Below the pieces are notes generated by a model. That model was not told the origin of the DNA and ran no database searches. It saw only the letters and a list, made by a program, of their open reading frames with translations. Below, in pieces: positions 5,762-14,291 of a stretch of DNA of 48,021 nucleotides. Location of the stretch: positions 1 to 48,021 of the forward strand of contig JAJQGO010000009.1 in assembly GCA_021200415.1 (NCBI GenBank), written 5' to 3'. Every line of letters starts with the position of its first letter. Position 1 is the first letter of the stretch. This stretch comes from Ruminococcus sp. (GTDB lineage Bacteria; Bacillota; Clostridia; Oscillospirales; Ruminococcaceae). A program made the translations under genes and the position numbers.

Positions 5762-8023
5762 ATGGATATAAACAAAACACTCGCACAGGAATTCGGGCTT
5801 CGTCAGGAACAGGTTGATAATACTATAGCTCTGATTGACGACGACAAGACTATACCGTTTATCGCCCGTTACCGAAAGGAGCTTACAGGCTCTCTGGACG
5901 ATCAGCTGCTCCGTGAGCTTTATGACCGCCTTATGTATCTTCGTAATCTCGAAAAGCGTAAGGAGGAAATCCGTTCGGCTATTACCGAACAGGAAAAAAT
6001 GGCTCCCGAAATAGAAGCCGCAATTGACGCTGCAAAGACACTTGTGGAGGTCGAGGATATTTATCGTCCCTACAAGCCGAAAAGACGCACACGCGCAGGA
6101 ATTGCCCGCGAAAACGGACTTGAACCGCTTTCGGAAATTATTATGGCGCAAAAAGCTTCGACCGATCCCGAAAAAGAAGCCGAGGCTTTCATAAATGAGG
6201 AGAAAAATGTTCCCGACGCTAAGGCTGCCCTGCAGGGCGCAATGGATATTATTGCGGAGGACATCTCCGACGACGCTGAAATACGCAAAAAGCTCCGCTC
6301 ACTCGCAAACAGGGAGGGAAAGCTTGTTTCAAAGGCTGCCGATGAGAATGCCGAAAGCGTTTACACAAATTATTATGATTACTCCGAGCCGATTGAAAAA
6401 ATCGCGCACCATCGTATTCTTGCCCTTGACCGCGGCGAAAAGGAGGGATTCCTCAAGGTTTCGCTGGAGCTTGATGAAACAAGCGCATCAGGTCTTGTTA
6501 TACACAAATATGCTGTAAATGATTCTGCCTGCGCCGAAATCGTCCGTGAAGCCGCCACCGACAGCTACAAGCGTCTTATATTCCCATCAATTGAACGTGA
6601 AATACGCTCTGAGCTTTCCGCAAATGCCGCAGAACAGGCAATTAAAGTCTTCGGTGAAAATCTCCGCCAGCTTTTGCTTCAGGCACCTCTGAAAAACAGC
6701 GTAATTCTCGGGCTTGACCCCGGCTACAGAACAGGCTGCAAGGTCGCTGTAATTGACGCTACGGGAAAGGTTCTTGATACAAATGTTATTTATCCGACTC
6801 CCGGACCTAAAACCGATATTGAAGGCTCAAAGAGAATTGTCAAAAATCTTATCTCAAAGCACGGCGTTACAACAATTTCAATCGGCAACGGAACTGCTTC
6901 ACGAGAAACAGAATCATTTGTTGCGGAGCTTATAAAGGAAATTCCCGAAAAGGTCAGCTATATGGTCGTCAGCGAAGCGGGAGCTTCTGTTTATTCCGCA
7001 TCTAAGCTTGCAGCGGAGGAATTTCCTGAATATGACGTTTCCCTGAGAAGCGCCGTATCTATCGCGCGCCGCCTGCAGGATCCCCTTGCGGAGCTTGTTA
7101 AAATTGATCCTAAGGCTATCGGCGTTGGTCAGTATCAGCACGATATGCCTCAGAAGCGCATGAACGAGGCTCTGACGGGTGTTGTTGAGGATTGCGTAAA
7201 CTCTGTCGGAGTTGACCTTAATACGGCTTCTCATTCTCTTCTCTCCTACATTTCGGGAATAAATTCCACGGTTGCGAAAAATATTGTCACCTACAGAGAG
7301 GAAAACGGCAGATTCACCGACAGAAAGCAGCTTCTTAAGGTTTCAAAGCTCGGCAAGAAGGCATTTGAGCAGTGCGCAGGATTTCTTAGGGTTCGTGACG
7401 GAAAAAATCCTCTTGACAACACTGCCGTTCACCCCGAAAGCTATGACGCTGCGTCATCACTGCTGAATGAATGCGGATTTACGCTTGCGGATGTATCTCG
7501 CGGAGGAGCAAAGGAAATTTCAGAAAAGGCAGATGCGCTGGGAATTGAAAATATCAGCAAAAATCTGGGAATCGGCATTCCGACTCTTACAGATATAATC
7601 TCGGAGCTGAAAAAGCCCGGACGCGACCTGCGTGACGAGCTGCCTCCTCCCCTTCTCAGAAGCGGCGATGTCATGGAAATCAAAGACCTCAAGCCCGGCA
7701 TGGAGCTTGTGGGTACGGTGAGAAATGTTATAGATTTCGGAATATTCGTGGACATCGGCGTTCATGAGGACGGTCTGGTTCATATTTCTCAGATTTGCAA
7801 CCGCTATATCAAGCATCCTCTGGAGGCTGTAAAGGTGGGCGATATTGTAAAGGTACGCGTCCTTGACGTTGATGTGAAAAAGAAAAGAATTTCCCTTACA
7901 ATGCGCCTTGACGGTGACGAAAAAAGACCTGCAAGGTCGGAGAAAAAGCGTGAAAATAAACGTCCGAAGGGCGCTGACATCACCAAAATGAGAAACAGCA
8001 GCTTCCGTATCAAGCAAAAATAA
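5762..8023 (+). CDS. tex: Tex family RNA-binding transcription accessory protein
   Basis: At 753 residues this is within the usual Tex length of 720-780. The order is an N-terminal Tex domain (helical, with IPFIARYRKE near 30), a YqgF/RNase H-like domain from about 312 (ILGLDPGYRTGCKVAVID), helix-hairpin-helix motifs near 490-540 (SLLSYISGINSTVAKNIV), and an S1 RNA-binding domain at about 640-714 (GTVRNVIDFGIFVDIGVHEDGLVHIS). The C-terminus is short and basic. Tex proteins bind structured RNA and DNA and act on transcription complexes in the cytoplasm; their exact role is still unsettled. The ATG at 5762 is 7 bases from AAAGGA. It is followed, with one base of overlap, by a GIY-YIG gene. Confidence 0.95.
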   Translation: MDINKTLAQEFGLRQEQVDNTIALIDDDKTIPFIARYRKELTGSLDDQLLRELYDRLMYLRNLEKRKEEIRSAITEQEKMAPEIEAAIDAAKTLVEVEDIYRPYKPKRRTRAGIARENGLEPLSEIIMAQKASTDPEKEAEAFINEEKNVPDAKAALQGAMDIIAEDISDDAEIRKKLRSLANREGKLVSKAADENAESVYTNYYDYSEPIEKIAHHRILALDRGEKEGFLKVSLELDETSASGLVIHKYAVNDSACAEIVREAATDSYKRLIFPSIEREIRSELSANAAEQAIKVFGENLRQLLLQAPLKNSVILGLDPGYRTGCKVAVIDATGKVLDTNVIYPTPGPKTDIEGSKRIVKNLISKHGVTTISIGNGTASRETESFVAELIKEIPEKVSYMVVSEAGASVYSASKLAAEEFPEYDVSLRSAVSIARRLQDPLAELVKIDPKAIGVGQYQHDMPQKRMNEALTGVVEDCVNSVGVDLNTASHSLLSYISGINSTVAKNIVTYREENGRFTDRKQLLKVSKLGKKAFEQCAGFLRVRDGKNPLDNTAVHPESYDAASSLLNECGFTLADVSRGGAKEISEKADALGIENISKNLGIGIPTLTDIISELKKPGRDLRDELPPPLLRSGDVMEIKDLKPGMELVGTVRNVIDFGIFVDIGVHEDGLVHISQICNRYIKHPLEAVKVGDIVKVRVLDVDVKKKRISLTMRLDGDEKRPARSEKKRENKRPKGADITKMRNSSFRIKQK

Positions 8024-8364
8024 TGTACTATGTTTACATAATCAGGTGCGAGGGCGGCGAATTTTATACGGGAATCGCCACCGACATTGCACGAAGAGTT
8101 CATGAGCATTTTACACAGTCAAGCAAATGTGCCAAATACACACGCTCTCACAGAGCGGTATCTCTCGAAGCACTGTGGTCGGCGGATGACCGAAGCTCCG
8201 CATCGAAGCTTGAGCGCCGGATAAAGCTGCTTTCTCACAAGCAAAAGCAAGAGCTTACAGAAAATCCCGATACGGTAAATGATGCTGCCGGAATCGAAGG
8301 CTGCTTTTACTCTGCTGAATGTGAGCTGCTCAATGAAATAAACAAAAAAACGTCAGAGCATTAA
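8023..8364 (+). CDS. GIY-YIG domain protein (YhbQ/UPF0213-like)
   Basis: This 113-residue protein is almost entirely one GIY-YIG nuclease domain. YYVYII at 2-7 and FYTGIA at 15-20 are the two namesake strands, R24-R25-V-H-E-H carries the catalytic Arg, and KLERRIK near 68 the metal-binding Glu. Stand-alone members act on DNA ends or nicks in a few studied cases; the physiological role of most is unknown. Its ATG overlaps the TAA of tex (TAATG), so it is probably translated by coupling from the tex message. A terminator follows at once. The C-terminal 30 residues are outside the usual domain. Confidence 0.85.
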   Translation: MYYVYIIRCEGGEFYTGIATDIARRVHEHFTQSSKCAKYTRSHRAVSLEALWSADDRSSASKLERRIKLLSHKQKQELTENPDTVNDAAGIEGCFYSAECELLNEINKKTSEH

Positions 8365-8385
8365 AGCCCTGACGTTCTGTTTTTA
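8349..8385 (+). terminator. Terminator of tex-GIY-YIG
   Basis: AACGTCAG at 8349-8356 pairs with CTGACGTT at 8369-8376, with two further pairs inside, followed by CTGTTTTTA. The left arm overlaps the last codons of the GIY-YIG gene. Confidence 0.8.
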
Positions 8386-8460
8386 TACAACCTGACGAGA
8401 AATTTAATTTATACTCGAAGGGTACATCTGCACGACAATCTTTGTGCGGTGCTGCCTTAA
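8383..8460 (-). repeat. Half copy of the 178-bp inverted-end repeat
   Basis: Read on the - strand this begins TTAAGGCAGCACCGCACAA and continues as the first part of the full copies at 10353 and 42567 (CAAAGATTGTCGTGCAGATG; CGTCAGGTTGTATAAAA). It stops there, without the right half. It lies between the convergent ends of the GIY-YIG gene and hom, in the same sense as hom. Confidence 0.8.
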
Positions 8461-8466
8461 TTTTTT

Positions 8467-9603
8467 TTACTGTTCAAGCACGGGAATTGCGGCAGTGCCA
8501 AGCATTTCGGCTTCGGACATTGTCATTTCCTCATCGGTGATGTATGATTTTTCATTGTCTCTCACATACCATTTTGCCTTGAAGCTGTCAATTCCTGCAA
8601 CAAAATCATTATTTTCTGCGGAATCCCACGACTGGGAGAAAACTGTAATCTTATGCTTGACGGAATCAATGAGGTCGCCCACAACTGCGCTTGCTGTCGG
8701 GAACTTTCCTGCGCCGCGTCCGTAGAACATAACCTTGTCCACTGCGTCGCCGTCAACAAGAACTGCGTTGAACACATCGCTGACGCTTGAAATAATATTG
8801 CTGTGGGGAACAAGCATGGGCATTACAACGGGCAGGATTCTTCCGTCGTCAAGCTTTCTGACATTTGCAATCAGCTTGATAGAATATCCCATAGAATCCG
8901 CAGTCTGAACGTCATTCAGGTCGATCTGGGAAATTCCCTTTGTGTAGACGCTGCTGGGATATACGTGCTTGCCGTAAACGAGAGATGAGATAATACAGAT
9001 TTTCCGGCAGGCATCAAAGCCTTCAATGTCGGCTGTCGGGTCTTTTTCGGCATATCCGAGCTTCTGGGCAAGACTGAGCGCGTCCTCAAAGGACATTTTA
9101 TCGTTGTACATCTTTGTTAAGATAAAGTTTGTTGTTCCGTTAAGGATTCCCGAAACTGCGCTGATTTCATTTGCGGCAAGGCACTTGTGAAGCGGTCTGA
9201 TTATGGGGATTGCTCCGCCGACACTGGCTTCAAAGAAAAAGTTGCAGTTCATTTTTTTAGCAATCGCAAGAAGAATATCTCCTTTTTCCGCAACAAGCTC
9301 CTTATTTGAGGTTGAAACGCTTTTGCCCCTTTCAAGGCATGATTTAACAAAGGTAAATGCAGGTTCAAGACCGCCCATGCACTCGCAGACAGAGGTTACC
9401 TCATCATCGTTGAGAATATCATTGAAATCCTTTGTAAATTTATCGGCATAGGGAGTATCCGGAAATTCTCTCAAATCGAGAATATACTTCAGCTCCATTT
9501 CCGTACCGGCTCTTTTTTCGATGCTCTCCTTATTTTTATAGAACAGCTCGACAACTCCCGAACCTACAACACCATGACCTAAAACTGCAAATTTAACTGA
9601 CAT
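8467..9603 (-). CDS. hom: Homoserine dehydrogenase lacking the C-terminal ACT domain
   Basis: This enzyme reduces aspartate-4-semialdehyde to homoserine with NAD(P)H, the branch to threonine and methionine. Seen: the dinucleotide-binding loop GHGVVGSGVVELF at 9-21, NGTTNFILTKM near 155, the family signature EKDPTADIEGFDACRK near 190-205 with the catalytic acid and Lys region, and GRGAGKFPTASAVVGDL near 305. The 378 residues stop after the catalytic domain, while the Bacillus type has about 430 with a regulatory ACT domain. The adjacent upstream gene is a free-standing ACT protein 17 bases away, so feedback sensing may be supplied in trans (inference). The ATG at 9603 has GGAGG before it. Confidence 0.93.
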   Translation of the reverse strand: MSVKFAVLGHGVVGSGVVELFYKNKESIEKRAGTEMELKYILDLREFPDTPYADKFTKDFNDILNDDEVTSVCECMGGLEPAFTFVKSCLERGKSVSTSNKELVAEKGDILLAIAKKMNCNFFFEASVGGAIPIIRPLHKCLAANEISAVSGILNGTTNFILTKMYNDKMSFEDALSLAQKLGYAEKDPTADIEGFDACRKICIISSLVYGKHVYPSSVYTKGISQIDLNDVQTADSMGYSIKLIANVRKLDDGRILPVVMPMLVPHSNIISSVSDVFNAVLVDGDAVDKVMFYGRGAGKFPTASAVVGDLIDSVKHKITVFSQSWDSAENNDFVAGIDSFKAKWYVRDNEKSYITDEEMTMSEAEMLGTAAIPVLEQ

Positions 9604-9620
9604 AAAGAAACCTCCGAAAA

Positions 9621-10064
9621 TTACTCAGCGGAAAGAAGCTTGATATCAAGCACACCGTCGAGTTCAATAATTGAATTTAATGATGCAAGCTCGTCCTCGG
9701 AATCCTCGGTAAGCCGCAAAGAAATATTAACCGCGGCAGCACCGTCAACAGGGATACTCTGATTTACCGTGAGGACGTTTGCACCCTGCCCGTGAAGGAA
9801 GGCAAGGACGCTTGAAAGCACGCCGGGACGGTCGTTCAGAAGCAAATACATATTGACGATTCTGCGGGTAAAAAGCTCCTCATAGGAAAATACGCAGTCC
9901 TTATACTTGTAATAGGCGCTGCGCGAAATACCAATGCGCTTGCAGGCGGAAGCAAAGCTTTTTTCGCCCTTCTGCGCCATGAGCTTTTTTACCTCGAGAA
10001 CCTTTGTGAAAACATCGGGGAGAACCTGAGCATCCGCTACAATAAGCTGTGACTTTTTTTTCAT
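9621..10064 (-). CDS. pheB: ACT domain protein, UPF0735 / PheB-like
   Basis: The chosen start at 10064 (MKKKSQLIVADAQVLPDVF) gives 147 residues, the family's usual length, and has AGGTG about 11 bases upstream; an ATG 69 bases earlier is in frame but has no support. Residues about 1-60 hold a helix-turn-helix-like stretch (SFASACKRIGISRSAYYKYKD) and about 70-147 an ACT domain (LLNDRPGVLSSVLAFLHGQG). ACT domains bind amino acids. In Bacillus and clostridia the pheB-hom or pheB-pheA neighbourhood points to control of aspartate-family or aromatic amino-acid synthesis. Here it is the first gene of a two-gene operon with hom. Confidence 0.85.
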   Translation of the reverse strand: MKKKSQLIVADAQVLPDVFTKVLEVKKLMAQKGEKSFASACKRIGISRSAYYKYKDCVFSYEELFTRRIVNMYLLLNDRPGVLSSVLAFLHGQGANVLTVNQSIPVDGAAAVNISLRLTEDSEDELASLNSIIELDGVLDIKLLSAE

Positions 10065-10150
10065 AAGATAAATACACCTGTTAGTATGATTTATTCCGTA
10101 TCGGACGGAGAACAGTCCGCCCGCGGTGAACAACTGTGCATTACTTATTT

Positions 10151-10179
10151 ACTATACCACTTTTATATCCTTTTGTCAA
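10151..10179 (-). promoter_or_regulatory. Sigma-A promoter of pheB-hom
   Basis: On the - strand TTGACA (10179-10174) and TATAGT (10156-10151) are 17 bases apart, about 87 bases before the pheB start at 10064. Confidence 0.8.
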
Positions 10180-10311
10180 GAAAAAACTACATTATTATAC
10201 AGCAAAAAATTACACGAGAATAGCTCGGAGTCGAAATTTATGATAACCTACAATCAATAAGCTCATTTTTGCAAAAAAACTGTTGAAAGTGATAAAAACT
10301 TAAAAAAGCAC

Positions 10312-10340
10312 TTGACATATGCGAAATTGTGAGGTACAAT
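10312..10340 (+). promoter_or_regulatory. Sigma-A promoter of glnN
   Basis: TTGACA at 10312-10317 and TACAAT at 10335-10340 are 17 bases apart. Predicted transcription start near 10347, so the repeat at 10353-10532 would be transcribed almost from the first base of a leader of about 270 bases. Confidence 0.75.
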
Positions 10341-10352
10341 AGCATTGTAAAC

Positions 10353-10532
10353 TTAAGGCGACACCGCACAAAGATTGTCGTGCAGATGCGCCATTAGATT
10401 TTTCGTCAGGTTGTATAAAAGCGACGTAGGCATACTAACGTATGTCAAGGAGTTTTTGTGCAAGATGACGGAAAATATATAAGCAGATGTGCGGCAAAGC
10501 CGTCTGGCGTGCTTTGCGCGGTGTTGCCTTAA
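10353..10532 (+). repeat. 178-bp inverted-end repeat, full copy in the glnN leader
   Basis: The ends TTAAGGCGACACCGCACAAAG and CTTTGCGCGGTGTTGCCTTAA are inverted copies differing at two positions. If TA is the duplicated target, the element is AGGC...GCCT flanked by TA on both sides, as for IS630-type MITEs. The centre is a small stem GGCATAC-TAAC-GTATGTC, flanked by longer complementary arms. There is no open frame of note. The same-sense copy at 42567-42743 sits in another gene's leader. It may act as a transcribed hairpin between the promoter and ribosome-binding site of glnN. Confidence 0.85.
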
Positions 10533-10618
10533 TATTCAATGAAACAATGGCGTTTCGATTGAGGATTTTTTAATTCACAGTCGGAATGCCTTATTTATTT
10601 CAAGGAGGAATTTTTACC

Positions 10619-12721
10619 ATGTCAGAGCAGACAAAAACTAAAACAGTATCAGACTTTTTCGGCTGCAATGTGTTCAGCGATAAAGTAATGAGAGAAAGAC
10701 TTCCGAAGAATGTCTACAAATCCGTTCAGAAAACAAGACAGCTCGGTATTGCTCTTGATCAGGACGTGGCTGACGTTGTTGCCAATGCCATGAAGGACTG
10801 GGCAGTAGAAAAAGGGGCTACCCACTACACTCACTGGTTCCAGCCTATGACCGGTGTTACTGCTGAAAAGCATGACGCTTTTATTTCCCCCACTCCGGAC
10901 GGCAACGTAATTCTTGAATTTTCCGGCAAGGAGCTTGTAAAGGGTGAACCGGACGCTTCTTCTTTCCCGTCAGGCGGTCTTCGCGCTACCTTTGAGGCAA
11001 GAGGCTATACTGCATGGGATCCTACCTCATGCGCATTTATCAAGGATAATTCCCTTTACATACCTACAGCATTCTGTTCATACACAGGCGAGATTCTCGA
11101 TAAGAAAACTCCCCTTCTCCGCTCTATGGAGGTTGTAAGCGAACAGGCGCTCAGAATCCTTCGCCTCTTCGGCAACACAACTGCTACAAGAGTTACTACT
11201 ACAGTTGGTCCGGAACAGGAATACTTCCTTATTGATAAGAAGCTCTACGAGGAGAGAGAGGATCTTATCCTCACAGGCAGAACTCTTTTCGGAGCTAAAG
11301 CTCCTAAGGGTCAGGAGCTTGAGGATCATTACTTCGGAAACATCAATCAGAGAGTTTCTGACTATATGAAGGATCTCGATGAGGAGCTTTGGAAGCTTGG
11401 CATCTACGCTAAGACAAAGCATAACGAGGTTGCTCCCGCTCAGCATGAGCTTGCACCTGTATTTACAACGTCAAATATTGCTGCCGACCACAACCAGCTT
11501 ACTATGGAAATCATGAAGAAAACAGCTCTCAAGCATGGTCTTGTCTGCCTCCTCCATGAAAAGCCGTTTGCAGGCGTAAATGGTTCGGGTAAGCACAACA
11601 ACTGGTCAATTTCCGCAAACGACGGTCAGAATCTTCTCGACCCCGGCGATACACCTCAGGATAATATGCAGTTCCTTACATTCCTCTGCGCTATTATCAA
11701 GGCTGTTGACGAATATGCTCCGCTGCTCAGACTTTCTGCTGCTTCGGCAGGCAACGACCACAGACTTGGCGCAAATGAAGCTCCTCCCGCTGTTATCTCA
11801 ATGTTCATCGGCAGTGAGCTTGAGGGAGTTATTGACGCTCTCGAGAACGGTACGGTTTACCAGTCAGTTGGAAATCAGTCCTTTGAAATCGGCGTAGACG
11901 CACTTCCCAACTTCCCTAAGGATTCCACCGACAGAAACAGGACTTCACCCTTTGCTTTCACAGGCAACAAGTTTGAGTTCAGAATGCTCGGTTCTGCTGA
12001 TTCTATTTCCTGTACCAACACTATCCTCAATACAATTGTTGCTGAGGTTCTCAGTGAATTTGCTGACGAGCTTGAAAAGGCTGACGACTTTGATTCGGCT
12101 CTCAGGGCTCTCCTCGTTAAGACAATCAAGGAGCATAAGAGAGTTATCTTCAACGGTAACGGTTATTCTGATGAATGGCTTGCTGAAGCTGAAAAAAGAG
12201 GTCTTCCGAATCTTGTTTCTACAGTTGACGCTCTTCCTGAATATACAAATGAAAAGTATGTAACAATGTTTGAGAAGTTCAAGGTTTATACAGCTACTGA
12301 AATCGAGTCCAGAACTGAAATTCTCCTCGAAAACTACAGCAAGGTTATCAACATTGAGGCTCTCACTATGCTTGACATTGCTAAGAAAAAGATTATCCCC
12401 TGCTGCATAAGCTACACTAAGGGTATCTGCGACGCTGCCGCTTCAAAGAACAGCATTGGCGTTGATTCTTCAGTTGAGACACAGCTTGCATCTAAGCTTT
12501 CTTCACTGACCGAAGGTATCGTTAAAGAAACTGATACTCTCGACAAGAAGGTAATCGCAGCTCAGGGCAAGGAAGAAGGTCTTGAAATGGCTAAGTTCTA
12601 CAGAGAAGAGGTTTTCGCACAGATGCAGACTCTCCGCGCACTTGTTGATGAAACTGAAATGAACGTTTCCGAAGATGCATGGCCGCTTCCTTCTTATTCG
12701 AAGCTTCTCTTCACTGTCTGA
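10619..12721 (+). CDS. glnN: Glutamine synthetase, type III
   Basis: This cytoplasmic enzyme makes glutamine from glutamate, ammonia and ATP. At 700 residues it fits type III (about 700-730) and not type I (about 450). Visible features: GPEQEYFLI near 196 with metal-binding Glu, [16 protein letters not shown] near 266, [12 protein letters not shown] near 320 and [16 protein letters not shown] near 440 for ATP and glutamate binding, then a long helical C-terminal part typical of type III. The start at 10619 has AAGGAGG at 10602-10608; an in-frame ATG at 10586 lies upstream of that site and is rejected. It is a single-gene unit with its own promoter, a repeat-derived leader and a terminator. 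Confidence 0.95.
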   Translation: MSEQTKTKTVSDFFGCNVFSDKVMRERLPKNVYKSVQKTRQLGIALDQDVADVVANAMKDWAVEKGATHYTHWFQPMTGVTAEKHDAFISPTPDGNVILEFSGKELVKGEPDASSFPSGGLRATFEARGYTAWDPTSCAFIKDNSLYIPTAFCSYTGEILDKKTPLLRSMEVVSEQALRILRLFGNTTATRVTTTVGPEQEYFLIDKKLYEEREDLILTGRTLFGAKAPKGQELEDHYFGNINQRVSDYMKDLDEELWKLGIYAKTKHNEVAPAQHELAPVFTTSNIAADHNQLTMEIMKKTALKHGLVCLLHEKPFAGVNGSGKHNNWSISANDGQNLLDPGDTPQDNMQFLTFLCAIIKAVDEYAPLLRLSAASAGNDHRLGANEAPPAVISMFIGSELEGVIDALENGTVYQSVGNQSFEIGVDALPNFPKDSTDRNRTSPFAFTGNKFEFRMLGSADSISCTNTILNTIVAEVLSEFADELEKADDFDSALRALLVKTIKEHKRVIFNGNGYSDEWLAEAEKRGLPNLVSTVDALPEYTNEKYVTMFEKFKVYTATEIESRTEILLENYSKVINIEALTMLDIAKKKIIPCCISYTKGICDAAASKNSIGVDSSVETQLASKLSSLTEGIVKETDTLDKKVIAAQGKEEGLEMAKFYREEVFAQMQTLRALVDETEMNVSEDAWPLPSYSKLLFTV

Positions 12722-12753
12722 TTTTTGCGAATTTCAGCTGATATATAAAAAAT

Positions 12754-12790
12754 CCGCCAAGCAGGGTTCAGCCTTGCTTGGCGGTTTTTT
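12754..12790 (+). terminator. Terminator of glnN
   Basis: CCGCCAAGCA at 12754-12763 pairs with TGCTTGGCGG at 12775-12784, with GGTT...GCC inside, followed by six T's. Confidence 0.9.
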
Positions 12791-12807
12791 CGTAAGACAA
12801 TTAAAAC

Positions 12808-12837
12808 AAGAACGCCAAAAGGCGTCCTTGTCTTTTT
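12808..12837. terminator. Bidirectional terminator between glnN and gatB
   Basis: AAGAACGCC at 12808-12816 pairs with GGCGTCCTT at 12821-12829 around AAAA. On the - strand it is followed by GTTTTAA and serves gatB; on the + strand GTCTTTTTT follows and backs up the glnN terminator. Confidence 0.75.
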
Positions 12838-14273
12838 TATTCATTAAGGTACTTCGTAACAAGCTCCTTGACCATTCCCGGATTTGCCTTGCCCTTTGAT
12901 GCCTTCATGCACTGTCCGACAATGTATCCCAGAGCATTTGTTTTTCCGTTTTTGTAGTCCGTTACGGATTTCTCATTTGCCGCAAGAACATCCTTTACAA
13001 GCTGCTCAAGGAATCCCATATCCGAGTTCTGAGCAAGTCCCTGCTCCTCGATTATCTGCGCAGGCTCCTTGTCCTCCTTGATTATAATTTCAAATACCTT
13101 CTTTGCTGCGGAATTAGATATTGTTTTCTTCTCCACCTCCGCAATCAGATCCGCAAGACGCTCAGCTGTAAGAGGTGTTTCAAGTATGCTTCTTCCGGTA
13201 TCGTTCGTGAATTTGGAAATGTCCGCAAGAATCCAGTTGCTGATGTTTTTCGGCTTGCACCTGTTCAGCGATACACATTCGTCGTAAAGCTTGGATTTAT
13301 CTATATCCTCCGCAATAAGAGTTGCGTCAATCTGTGAAAGTCCATGCTGCTTTACATAACGTGAAATCTTTGCGTTCGGCAGCTCGGGAATGCAGCCCTT
13401 CAGCTCCTGAATATGAGCCTCGTCAACTACGATAGTACGCAGATCCGGTTCGGGGAAGTAACGATAATCCTGAGCGTCCTCCTTGGTTCTCATAGTGAAG
13501 CTCATGCCCTTTGCATCGTCCCAGCGGCGTGTTTCCTGCATGATAGTTCCGCCTGCCTCAAGAACCTCAATCTGACGCTTTGCCTCATATTCTATTCCCC
13601 GGACTGCGGCACTGAAGCTGTTTACATTCTTCATTTCACATCGTGTGCCAAATTCCGTTGATCCTTTTTCACGTACAGATACGTTTACGTCGCAGCGGAT
13701 TGAACCCTCCTGCATTTTGCAGTCGGAAATGTTAATGTACTGAAGAATGCTCTTTATCGTTTCAAGATACGCCTTTGCTTCGGAAGAGCTTCTTATATCA
13801 GGCTCGGAAACAATTTCAATGAGCGGAACTCCGCAGCGGTTCAGGTCAACAAGCGAGCCTGAAAAGGATTCGTCGTGAAGAAGCTTTCCCGCGTCCTCCT
13901 CAATGTGTATTCTTGTAACTCCTATGGATTTTTCAACTCCGTCAACCATTATGTCAAGATGACCATGCTCACAAAGAGGAACCTCAGCCTGTGAAATCTG
14001 ATACGCCTTGGGCAAATCAGGGTAAAAATAATTCTTTCTGTCCTGCTTGCAGACGCTGTTTATCTTGCAGTTAAGAGCGTGTCCCATCTTTATCGCATAG
14101 TCAACTACCTTTTCGTTGAGAGTCGGGAGAGTTCCCGGCATACCCATACAAATAGGGCAAACCTGTGTGTTGACTTCAAGTCCGAAAGCATTTCGGCAGT
14201 TACAGTAAATTTTTGACTCGGTATTAAGCTCAGCGTGAACTTCAAGACCTACGACTATTTCATATTCTTTCAT
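12837..14273 (-). CDS. gatB: Aspartyl/glutamyl-tRNA amidotransferase subunit B
   Basis: GatB is the kinase/transamidase and tRNA-binding subunit of GatCAB, which converts misacylated Glu-tRNA(Gln) or Asp-tRNA(Asn) to the amide form. Start 14273 (MKEYEIVVGLEVHAEL) has AAGGAG 8 bases upstream; a start 18 bases earlier is unlikely. Of 478 residues, about 1-290 are the catalytic cradle with the Zn-type motif CNCRN..CPICMGMPGTLP and GVPLIEIVSEPD, and about 330-478 the helical and YqeY-like tail (EQLVKDVLAANEKSVTDYKNGK) that holds tRNA. It is last in ligA-gatC-gatA-gatB, 18 bases after gatA. Confidence 0.96.
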   Translation of the reverse strand: MKEYEIVVGLEVHAELNTESKIYCNCRNAFGLEVNTQVCPICMGMPGTLPTLNEKVVDYAIKMGHALNCKINSVCKQDRKNYFYPDLPKAYQISQAEVPLCEHGHLDIMVDGVEKSIGVTRIHIEEDAGKLLHDESFSGSLVDLNRCGVPLIEIVSEPDIRSSSEAKAYLETIKSILQYINISDCKMQEGSIRCDVNVSVREKGSTEFGTRCEMKNVNSFSAAVRGIEYEAKRQIEVLEAGGTIMQETRRWDDAKGMSFTMRTKEDAQDYRYFPEPDLRTIVVDEAHIQELKGCIPELPNAKISRYVKQHGLSQIDATLIAEDIDKSKLYDECVSLNRCKPKNISNWILADISKFTNDTGRSILETPLTAERLADLIAEVEKKTISNSAAKKVFEIIIKEDKEPAQIIEEQGLAQNSDMGFLEQLVKDVLAANEKSVTDYKNGKTNALGYIVGQCMKASKGKANPGMVKELVTKYLNE

Positions 14274-14291
14274 TATAAAATCTCCTTCCAA

